DNA from: an uncultured Myxococcales bacterium
GTDB lineage: Bacteria; Myxococcota_A; Bradymonadia; Bradymonadales; Bradymonadaceae
Reading direction: 5' to 3'
DNA length: 5,058 nucleotides
Assembly (NCBI GenBank): GCA_913058025.1
Contig: CAJXPN010000419.1
Coordinates: 1-5,058 of the forward strand
The stretch's first letter is position 1, and each line of letters opens with the position of its first letter. This document shows positions 1 to 5,007 of the stretch, piece by piece. The notes under the pieces were generated by a model, which saw only the letters and a list, made by a program, of their open reading frames with translations, did no database searches and was not told where the DNA came from. The position numbers were made by a program, and so were the translations under genes.

Positions 1-47
1 GAGATTTCTGCCTGTCTCGTGGGCTCGGAGATGTGTATAAGAGACAG
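1..47 (+). other. Untrimmed Nextera i7 adapter plus transposon mosaic end (technical)
   Basis: Not genomic DNA. Bases 1-5 match the end of the P7 oligo, and 6-13 (TTCTGCCT) are an 8-base index that I recall as Nextera N703. Bases 14-28 are the read-2 adapter (GTCTCGTGGGCTCGG), and 29-47 are the 19-bp Tn5 mosaic end (AGATGTGTATAAGAGACAG). Genomic sequence starts at 48, directly after the mosaic end, as expected for a normal tagmentation junction. Any reading frame that enters this segment is artefactual upstream of base 48. Confidence 0.98.
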
Positions 48-81
48 TTACAACATCTTGAGCGCCTTCTTCTGGAAGGCA

Positions 82-98
82 TATGCGGAGCATAGTCC
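82..98 (+). promoter_or_regulatory. Ribosome binding site of the threonine aldolase gene
   Basis: GGAG at 87-90 lies 8 nt upstream of the ATG at 99, a good Shine-Dalgarno match and spacing. An in-frame TAG at 93-95 excludes any earlier start, so 99 is well supported. The GGA sits in the loop of a small potential hairpin, TATGC (82-86) with GCATA (90-94). Only about 50 genomic bases precede the gene, so its promoter is mostly outside the contig. A second small hairpin, GCCTTC (64-69) with GAAGGC (75-80), also lies in this leader. Confidence 0.7.
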
Positions 99-1181
99 AT
101 GTACGACGTCCACGAGAAGCCCCCCGAGGGCGCCACCGTCCACGACCTCCGCTCCGACACCGTCACCCGCCCCACCGACGCGATGCGGCGCGCGATGTTC
201 GACGCCCCCGTCGGCGACGACGTCTACCGCGAGGACCCCAGCGCCCGCGCCCTCGAGGCCCGCGCCGCCGAGCTCACGGGCAAGGAGGCCGCGCTCTTCG
301 TCCCCACCGGCTCGATGGGCAACCAGGTCGCCATGGCCACCTGGGCCGGGCGCCACCAGTCCGTCCTGTGCGAGCGCCGCGCCCACGTCCTCCTCTACGA
401 GCAGGGCGCCATGGCCGCGCTCAGCGGCCTCCACCCCGAGCCCCTCCAGGGCGACGCCGACGGCTGCCTCGAGCCCGACGACGTCGAGCGCGCCCTGCGC
501 CCCGGCCCCTACGACCGCGTCCCCGTCGGCCTCGTCGCCGTCGAGTGCACCCACAACGTCGCCGGCGGCTCGCTCCCCTCCCTCGACAAGCTCTCCCGCA
601 TCCACGGCCTCGCCCGCGAGCGCGGCGTCCCCGTCCACATGGACGGCGCCCGCCTCTTCAACGCCGCGACCGGCTACGGCGTCCCCGTCGCCCAGGTCGC
701 CGCCCACACCGACTCCGTCATGTTCTGCCTCTCGAAGGGCCTGGGCGCCCCGGTCGGCTCGATGCTCTGCGGACCCCGCGACTTCATCGCCTCCGCCTTG
801 CCCATGCGCAAGCGCTTCGGCGGCGGCATGCGCCAGGTAGGCTCCCTGTGCGCCGCCGGCCTCCACGCCCTCGAACACCACGTCGAGCGGCTCTCCAGAG
901 ACCACGCGAACGCCCGCGCGCTCGCCGTCGGCCTCGACCTCGTCGAGGGCCTCTCCATCGACCCCGGCGCCTTCCCCACCAACATCCTCTACGTCTCCAC
1001 CGCGCCCGAGGCCGCCCCCCGGTGGGCCGACGCCCTGCGTCGACACGGCGTCCTCATCCACGCGATCTCACACGACAGCGTCCGCTTCGTCACCCACCTC
1101 GACATCGCCGACGACGCCATCCCGGCCATCCTGTCGCGCGTCGCCGCCGCCGCGTCCGAGGTCGCAGCCGAGGACGCGTGA
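99..1181 (+). CDS. ltaE: Low-specificity L-threonine aldolase (PLP-dependent)
   Basis: Cytoplasmic fold-type I PLP enzyme that splits L-threonine or L-allo-threonine into glycine and acetaldehyde, linking threonine breakdown to glycine and one-carbon supply. The 360-residue product matches family length, with about 13-15 extra N-terminal residues compared with E. coli LtaE as I recall it. Family landmarks appear in order: DLRSDTVTRP (16-25), APVGDDVY (36-43), GKEAALFVPTG (61-71), the active-site His in AHVLLYEQG (His96), ECTHN (149-153), and MDGARLFNA (181-189, with the PLP-ring Asp182 and Arg185). The PLP Schiff-base lysine is in CLSKGLGAPVGS (Lys213), followed by GGGMRQ (241-246) and VRFVTHLD (328-335), whose Arg329 should hold the substrate carboxylate. 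No key residue is missing and the frame is intact. GGAG 8 nt upstream and an in-frame stop at 93 fix the start. The gene ends 51 bp from a convergent lipoprotein gene, with a hairpin between. Substrate stereo-preference cannot be read from the sequence; the gene symbol follows the E. coli homologue. Confidence 0.95.
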   Translation: MYDVHEKPPEGATVHDLRSDTVTRPTDAMRRAMFDAPVGDDVYREDPSARALEARAAELTGKEAALFVPTGSMGNQVAMATWAGRHQSVLCERRAHVLLYEQGAMAALSGLHPEPLQGDADGCLEPDDVERALRPGPYDRVPVGLVAVECTHNVAGGSLPSLDKLSRIHGLARERGVPVHMDGARLFNAATGYGVPVAQVAAHTDSVMFCLSKGLGAPVGSMLCGPRDFIASALPMRKRFGGGMRQVGSLCAAGLHALEHHVERLSRDHANARALAVGLDLVEGLSIDPGAFPTNILYVSTAPEAAPRWADALRRHGVLIHAISHDSVRFVTHLDIADDAIPAILSRVAAAASEVAAEDA

Positions 1182-1187
1182 GAGGCC

Positions 1188-1218
1188 GCCCGCGGCGAGG
1201 ACTTACCTCGCCGCGGGC
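1188..1218. terminator. GC-rich hairpin between convergent genes, probable bidirectional terminator
   Basis: Perfect 13-bp stem, 1188-1200 (GCCCGCGGCGAGG) pairing with 1206-1218, closed by a 5-nt loop ACTTA. A further GAGG/CCTC pairing (1182-1185 with 1222-1225) could extend it across a small internal loop. It begins 6 bp after the threonine aldolase stop and ends 14 bp from the stop of the opposing lipoprotein gene, so it can serve both transcripts. There is no T-tract on either side, so it is not a canonical intrinsic terminator. It may instead be a U-less terminator, a pause site or a 3'-end stabiliser. The structure is directly visible; the function is inferred. Confidence 0.6.
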
Positions 1219-1232
1219 TCACCTCGCGCCTC

Positions 1233-4200
1233 TCACTGGAGGATGAACTCCACGCGGCGGTTCTTCGCCTTCGCCAGCTCCGTACCGGATCTATCCACCG
1301 GCTCCTTGTCGCCCTTGAGCTGGATCCCCGACCCGAGCGTCCCGCCCTCGCCGTCGCCGAACGCCACGTATGAGAACGTCACGGTGTCCGTCTCACCTTC
1401 GTTGAGGCTGTCGAAGTCGCCGTGCCTCAACGAGACGTCGTCGATCCCGTCCCCGTTGTAGTCACCGAACGACGCGATCTCGACTGGCCCTCCGGCGAAC
1501 GCCTCACGCGCCCCGGCCGGGAGCTCGATCTCTTCGGAGATCAGCTCGTACACGAACCCCTCCTCCTCCTCACGCTCCACGCCCAGCGACCTGAAGCCGC
1601 TGCCCACGCGCTTCTTCCTGATGCGTATGTTCTTGATCCTCCCCGTGAAGTCGGCGCTGACCGCGTACATCACGCCGGGGCCTCCGACGCCGACGCCTCC
1701 CACGGTCACGTCGGCGCCCTCGATCGGCACGTACGCGAGGTCACCCTCTCCGCCCAGGCCGTCGATCGTCTCGAACACGAGGCTCGCGCCATCCTGACGC
1801 ACGCGGATCGGGCGCGACGCCTGCTCTTCTGTCAGCGTCGCGAGCACGGTCGCGTCCGGAGAGCTCTCGGAAGGCTCGGCCTCGAGCCCCTCGGCCGGCG
1901 CCCAGGTCCTCGCGCTCAGCGCATCCTCTCGCGTCGCCGCGACCCGCGCGGCCTGCACTCGGCTCTTCAGGTCGATCGTGACCGGAGAGCGCGACGACAG
2001 CGCCGCCAGGATCTCCGTGAGCGGGACCGCCACGGACGACGCCTCGTACGTGGACGGGGTGTCGGGGTTGTCGTCGCTCGTGTCGAGCGGTCCGAACGAC
2101 AGCTCGACCTCCTCGCTCCCGACCTTCCCGAACGCGAACGCGCCGAACACCACATCGGAGTCGACCTCCGCGCCGTCCCCCGCGTCGAAGCTCAGCAGCC
2201 CCGGACCTGCCCCCGTGGCCTTCCCATCCGCGTCCCACGCCCACACCGTGTGCGTCGCCTGCGGATGGTTCACCTTCGCGATCGCAGCGGCGCCGCCGCC
2301 CGGGAGGTCGAACAGCACCGGCGGCGCGATCATGTCGAACTCCAACGGGACCCCGTCGATCAGGATGTCACCGTACTTGCGCACGCGCATCGAGAGCCCG
2401 TCCGAACCCTCCCCTACGAAGACGCCGAAGCCACCAGCGGTCTCCTCGCCGACCTGCGCGAAGCACTCGTCACCGCAGGGTGAGAGCAGCGCCGCCAGCG
2501 ACGTCCGCGTCACGGAGCCATTCGCCGCGAAGCCGAGCACGCCCAGGCCCGTTGGCTCGCTCTGCGCATCGGCCCCGGCAGGCACCGCGGGCCGAAGGCT
2601 CGTGAGTGACTTCTCACCATCCGCGTTGAGCGCCTTGAGGTCCCACTGACCCACGACCGAGAGCGACTCGCGCAGCTCCTTTCGCTCGCGCCAGTCCCAT
2701 GGCCAGCGGCCCAACGCGCTCGTCTTCAGCTTGTCGCGCCAGTTCCACGGCCAGCGCCCCAGCGCCACCATCACGTCGCCCTCGACGTGCACGGCGAGCG
2801 TCCTCGAGCCCGTCCAGATCCCCTCGAGCCCGTCCTCACCAGCGGCCTTGATCGCCGCCTCGAGCCAGACGCTCTCCTCACCCATCGCCGGCGCCGGCCT
2901 CAGGTCCACGCCCTCCGGGACCTCGAGCCGCGTCGCCTTCGTCGCGCTCCCATCCCTGCCGCGCTCGATCTGGAAGAGCGCCGTCTCGTCCTGTTTCGTC
3001 ACGCGGTCCTCACCGCGCATCCAGACGATGAGCTGTCCGCCCTCGCCCTCGCCCACGAACGTCTCCTCGAGCTCGAGGTTCGTCCCGAGCTCCACCGTCG
3101 ACACGCTGGCCGAGCCATCCAGTGAGACCAGCGAGAACTTCACGCCGTCCAGGCTCAGCCACGCGTGGCCGCCACCGCGCGCGTCGAGCGCGCGCCTCGT
3201 CCCCACGGCCTGTACGAACCCGGCCTTCGCCGAGGTCAGGCTCGACCCGCCCGGCAGATCGAGCTCACGCACCTCGCTTATCTGGTTCATCGACTCACCG
3301 CCCGTGAGCAGCCGGAGCTCGGCGAGCTTGCCGTCCCGCTTGAGCACCAACGCCCTCAGGCTGATGCGCTCCTTGCCCGCCACCGTCTGCGTCCCCGCCT
3401 CCACGTCGAGCACCGCCGCGATCGGCGACCCCGTGTACGCGTCGTCGTCGGTCGTGAGTGAGTCCCCCATGTTCCCCTCACCTGTGTGGGAGATGAGGAT
3501 CAGCCTGAACTGCTGCTTCGCCGCGTCGAAGCCCCACCAGACCGAGTCGGCGCCGCCGCCCTCGCGCTGGAGCGTCTCGAACCCGTGGGCGACCGTGTCG
3601 CCCATCGACGCGTCCAGCGAGTCATGCACGAGCCGCGTCGGAGGCTCCGACGTCGTGTCCATGCCGAACATCTCGATGCCGTCGCCCGACTGGTTCCACA
3701 TCGCGCCCGCCACGTACGGCGCGGACGACCCCTGCATGACCCGGACGCCCATCCCGCGGCGCGCGAACGTCACCGGCAGGCGCTCCACCAGGTCCTCGTC
3801 GGACAACCCCTCCTGGAGCGCCTGCGCCGACAGGTGCCACCGCACGCTCCCCGACAACTCGACCGCCCCGCCCGCCACCGTGAGTTGCTCCTCACCCAGG
3901 ACGTCGGCCCCCGCGCCCAACGGGCCATTCAGGCCCTTCGTCGTGACCACGCACGCGTGCCCCCCCGCCTCGAGCTCCAGGCACTCCACGCCCTCGACCG
4001 CCGGCGCGCCCTCGCGCTCCCGCTCTCCCGACCACGTCAACGCCCCGCTGAGCGCCTCCGCCTTCAGCTCGCCGTCGCACTCCAGCCTCCACGTCAGCTG
4101 CGCGTCCCTCGCGTCCGTCGGGAGCGTCCGCGGGCTGACGTACGTCGTCTCACACGAGACCTCCACGGCCTCGCCCGTGTCTTCGCCCGCGTCCTCTCCT

Positions 4201-4358
4201 GCCCCTGCATCGTCACCGATGTCCCCGCCAGCGTCCTCGCCGGGAGTGGTCGCATCCGGCTCCTCGGTCTCCTCCCCGGTCGGGCATCCAGTCAGGGTCC
4301 ACAGCGTGGCCGTCGCCCACACCGTCGCGGTCGTCTTCAATCGGGGCATCGTCTTCAT
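1233..4358 (-). CDS. Large secreted lipoprotein with FG-GAP-like loop and OmpA-like C-terminal tail, function unknown
   Basis: About 1041 residues counted from the ATG at 4358. The n-region is MKTMPRLK and a hydrophobic stretch ends in the lipobox LTGC, giving lipidation at Cys25. Pro follows the Cys rather than Asp, so outer-membrane sorting is plausible. Residues 26-66 are a low-complexity Asp/Glu/Gly/Ala linker. The rest appears rich in short beta strands, with WDADG and GGGHAWLSLDG-like turns that could be propeller blades, but I cannot assign a family. Cysteines fall at 69, 94, 126 and 136 and again at 628 and 632, and may form disulfides. Residues 532-563 are two 16-residue Trp-rich tandem repeats. 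Residues 966-974 (DYNGDGIDD) are one FG-GAP/VCBS-type calcium loop. The final residues GTELAKAKNRRVEFILQ look like the end of an OmpA C-terminal domain, but the rest of that domain is absent. No enzyme motif was seen. TTG 4367 (+3 residues) and ATG 4349 are alternative starts; ATG 4358 is preferred because a GAG lies 9 nt upstream and the signal peptide length is typical. Likely role is a surface or periplasmic structural or binding protein (inference). Confidence 0.88.
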   Translation of the reverse strand: MKTMPRLKTTATVWATATLWTLTGCPTGEETEEPDATTPGEDAGGDIGDDAGAGEDAGEDTGEAVEVSCETTYVSPRTLPTDARDAQLTWRLECDGELKAEALSGALTWSGEREREGAPAVEGVECLELEAGGHACVVTTKGLNGPLGAGADVLGEEQLTVAGGAVELSGSVRWHLSAQALQEGLSDEDLVERLPVTFARRGMGVRVMQGSSAPYVAGAMWNQSGDGIEMFGMDTTSEPPTRLVHDSLDASMGDTVAHGFETLQREGGGADSVWWGFDAAKQQFRLILISHTGEGNMGDSLTTDDDAYTGSPIAAVLDVEAGTQTVAGKERISLRALVLKRDGKLAELRLLTGGESMNQISEVRELDLPGGSSLTSAKAGFVQAVGTRRALDARGGGHAWLSLDGVKFSLVSLDGSASVSTVELGTNLELEETFVGEGEGGQLIVWMRGEDRVTKQDETALFQIERGRDGSATKATRLEVPEGVDLRPAPAMGEESVWLEAAIKAAGEDGLEGIWTGSRTLAVHVEGDVMVALGRWPWNWRDKLKTSALGRWPWDWRERKELRESLSVVGQWDLKALNADGEKSLTSLRPAVPAGADAQSEPTGLGVLGFAANGSVTRTSLAALLSPCGDECFAQVGEETAGGFGVFVGEGSDGLSMRVRKYGDILIDGVPLEFDMIAPPVLFDLPGGGAAAIAKVNHPQATHTVWAWDADGKATGAGPGLLSFDAGDGAEVDSDVVFGAFAFGKVGSEEVELSFGPLDTSDDNPDTPSTYEASSVAVPLTEILAALSSRSPVTIDLKSRVQAARVAATREDALSARTWAPAEGLEAEPSESSPDATVLATLTEEQASRPIRVRQDGASLVFETIDGLGGEGDLAYVPIEGADVTVGGVGVGGPGVMYAVSADFTGRIKNIRIRKKRVGSGFRSLGVEREEEEGFVYELISEEIELPAGAREAFAGGPVEIASFGDYNGDGIDDVSLRHGDFDSLNEGETDTVTFSYVAFGDGEGGTLGSGIQLKGDKEPVDRSGTELAKAKNRRVEFILQ
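1437..1463 (-). other. FG-GAP/VCBS-type calcium-binding loop in the lipoprotein
   Basis: Encodes DYNGDGIDD (residues 966-974 from ATG 4358), preceded by IASFG. This matches the D-x-N-x-D-G-x-x-D calcium loop of FG-GAP/VCBS repeats, as in integrin-like propellers and many secreted bacterial proteins. Only this single clear copy is visible, whereas propeller proteins usually have several, so any other blades have diverged beyond recognition by eye. It supports an extracytoplasmic location. Confidence 0.7.
2670..2765 (-). repeat. Two-copy 48-bp tandem repeat encoding a Trp-rich 16-residue unit
   Basis: The lipoprotein reads ALGRWPWNWRDKLKTS (DNA 2718-2765, residues 532-547), then ALGRWPWDWRERKELR (DNA 2670-2717, residues 548-563). 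The first ten residues differ only at Asn/Asp. On the DNA, 2686-2717 and 2734-2765 match at 28 of 32 bases with a period of exactly 48 bp. A weak third echo, VVGQWDLKAL, follows at residues 568-577. The period is in frame, so this is a protein-level duplication. The tails of the units have diverged more than the Trp-rich cores, which suggests the core is kept by selection. Confidence 0.8.
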
Positions 4359-4364
4359 CGTCTT
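4347..4364 (-). repeat. 9-bp tandem repeat carrying alternative start codons of the lipoprotein
   Basis: Read on the minus strand this is AAGACGATG repeated twice, just downstream of a TTG at 4367. In-frame starts are therefore TTG 4367, ATG 4358 and ATG 4349, spaced 9 bp apart. All three leave a basic n-region and the same lipobox. The GAG at 4368-4370 sits 9 nt from ATG 4358 but abuts TTG 4367, which favours ATG 4358. Copy-number slippage here would only lengthen or shorten the signal peptide by three residues. Confidence 0.65.
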
Positions 4365-4460
4365 CAACTCGTGGGTTGATGGGGGTGTTTGAGCTCATGC
4401 ATCATGTCTCTAACGGTATACATGTCATCACTTACAACGCAGCAGGGCCGGAAGACTTCA

Positions 4461-4478
4461 CGTAGAGGATCCTCTACG
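4461..4478. promoter_or_regulatory. 18-bp perfect palindrome, candidate operator
   Basis: CGTAGAGGATCCTCTACG equals its own reverse complement, with no spacer. It lies 103 bp upstream of the lipoprotein ATG and 139 bp upstream of the zinc-ribbon TTG. Perfect dyads of this length in intergenic DNA often bind homodimeric regulators. As RNA it could also form an arm of a hairpin, but the lack of a spacer makes a stable tight loop less natural. The regulator is unknown and only one copy is present in the window. Confidence 0.4.
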
Positions 4479-4482
4479 CGGC

Positions 4483-4524
4483 GTCACCGAGGCGACTCGA
4501 GGTCGGTGGCCTTTGTTTTTTTTT
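4483..4524 (+). terminator. Plus-strand intrinsic-terminator-like hairpin with no gene upstream
   Basis: GTCACCGA (4483-4490) pairs with TCGGTGGC (4503-4510) as an 8-bp stem containing one T-G wobble, with a 12-nt loop. It is followed at once by CTTTG and a run of nine Ts (4516-4524). This is the classic layout of a Rho-independent terminator on the plus strand. The only gene to its left is on the minus strand and divergent, so no known transcript ends here. It could end a short unannotated RNA, act as an attenuator in the leader of the zinc-ribbon gene, or be chance next to a T-rich promoter element. A competing small hairpin CGAG/CTCG (4488-4499) weakens the call. Confidence 0.4.
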
Positions 4525-4560
4525 GCTTGTTTTTCAATGGCTTGAGTCGTTATGGCCCGC

Positions 4561-4578
4561 GCCCACCGCGCCCACCGC
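4561..4578 (+). repeat. Short 9-bp GC-rich tandem repeat
   Basis: GCCCACCGC occurs twice head to tail at 4561-4569 and 4570-4578, flanked by partial copies (GCCCGC before, GG after). It sits between the T-rich stretch and the zinc-ribbon start codon. Function is unknown; it may simply be low-complexity GC-rich leader sequence. Confidence 0.5.
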
Positions 4579-4605
4579 GGCCTCCTCATCGGCCCGAAAC
4601 CTTGT

Positions 4606-4619
4606 GAGAGCTTACCTTG
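4606..4619 (+). promoter_or_regulatory. Ribosome binding site and TTG start of the zinc-ribbon gene
   Basis: GAGAG at 4606-4610 lies 6 nt before the TTG at 4617. An in-frame TGA at 4605-4607 blocks any earlier start. The next in-frame ATG (about 4740) would remove the membrane segment and the first two zinc ligands. TTG 4617 is therefore the only start that gives an intact protein. Confidence 0.65.
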
Positions 4620-5007
4620 GACGTCTTCTTCACCCTGTCGATCATCGCCTTCTTCGGGCTCATCCTCGTCTTCGCGCTCAAACAGCGCGCGTCCCCGGGG
4701 CACACGCGGCGCTGCCCGAACTGCGGTGAGCCGCTGCCCATGATGCGCAAGCCTACGAACACGCGGCAGATGATGTGGGGTGGGTGGACCTGCACCCGCT
4801 GCGACGCCGAGCTCGACCGCTCCGCGCGCGTCATACGGGAGGGGCGCCCCGACGCCGCGCTCCTGTCTGGTGGCCTGGAGCAGCACGAGGGCTCGGACGG
4901 GCAGGGCGCGCTCTCCGAGTCCGCCACCGCCACTGGCTCCCTCGACCTCCACGAGCGCGACATCGTCCTCGACCTCGCCGACGCCGAGCTCACCGACGCC
5001 GAACTCG
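4617..5007 (+). CDS. Single-span membrane protein with zinc ribbon, 3'-truncated at contig end
   Basis: Hypothetical protein, about 130 genomic residues visible, with no stop before the contig ends. The frame continues open through the adapter, so the last codons there are artefact. Residues 3-21 (VFFTLSIIAFFGLILVFAL) are one strong membrane segment. The following KQR and TRR residues predict an outside N-terminus and a cytoplasmic remainder. A four-cysteine zinc ribbon follows: CPNC (Cys33, Cys36) and CTRC (Cys59, Cys62), with 22 residues between the pairs, including MMWGGW. The remainder (about 75-130) appears disordered and acidic, ending in a short DLADAELTDAELAE repeat. Codon usage has the C/G-ending bias of the neighbouring genes, which supports it as real. 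TTG is forced as start by an upstream in-frame TGA and a fair ribosome site. It is divergent from the lipoprotein gene. No function can be assigned; a structural zinc ribbon in a small membrane-anchored protein is as far as the sequence goes. Confidence 0.75.

Larger units (their letters stand above)
4368..4616. promoter_or_regulatory. Divergent intergenic region between the lipoprotein and zinc-ribbon genes
   Basis: About 250 bp separate two divergent start codons, so promoters for both genes should lie here. The stretches 4386-4440 and 4511-4553 are clearly more AT-rich than the surrounding coding DNA. GTATAC at 4416-4421 offers a -10-like element on both strands (TATACA forward, TATACC reverse). 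I could not pair either with a convincing -35 box at 16-18 bp, so no promoter is called. The region also contains an 18-bp palindrome, a terminator-like hairpin with a T-run, and a 9-bp tandem repeat, listed separately. I find no credible gene in it. A reading frame spanning 4389-4607 is Arg/Pro/Ser-rich with no family resemblance. Confidence 0.5.

Noticed and set aside
19..840. Long plus-strand frame beginning inside the adapter and overlapping the threonine aldolase gene
   Set aside because: Its start lies in synthetic adapter, and its Ser/Pro/Ala/Thr/Arg-only composition is a frame shadow of GC-rich ltaE.
48..1061. Antisense frame of 337 codons opposite ltaE
   Set aside because: Gly/Ala/Val/Asp/Glu-only composition mirrors ltaE codons; no motif and no ribosome site.
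83..1246. 387-codon Arg/Pro-rich frame overlapping ltaE in another plus frame
   Set aside because: Composition is typical of a shifted frame in DNA with C/G third positions; ltaE has full family conservation in its own frame.
1422..2483. 353-codon Arg/Leu-rich plus-strand frame opposite the lipoprotein C-terminal half
   Set aside because: Arg/His/Leu/Val-rich shadow composition with no recognisable family.
2802..2835. 14-bp direct repeat CCTCGAGCCCGTCC at 2802-2815 and 2822-2835
   Set aside because: The 20-bp period is out of frame, so the copies encode different residues; probably chance in GC-rich coding DNA.
2731..4392. 553-codon plus-strand frame opposite the lipoprotein gene
   Set aside because: Ser/Pro/Ala/Thr-rich translation with no domain. 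The minus strand has the signal peptide, lipobox, FG-GAP-like loop and coherent repeat structure, so this is a shadow.
4389..4607. 72-codon frame crossing the divergent intergenic region
   Set aside because: Starts at TTG, spans the palindrome, hairpin and T-run, and has an Arg/Pro-rich end. No support as a gene, though a leader peptide cannot be strictly excluded.
4458..4952. 164-codon minus-strand frame opposite the zinc-ribbon gene
   Set aside because: Low-complexity Arg/Gly/Ala composition; the plus-strand frame has the membrane segment and both CxxC pairs.
48..5007. CRISPR array, tRNA, rRNA, phage or defence genes
   Set aside because: I saw no regularly spaced repeats, no tRNA-like cloverleaf or CCA-ended stem, no rRNA-like stretch and no defence or phage protein motifs.
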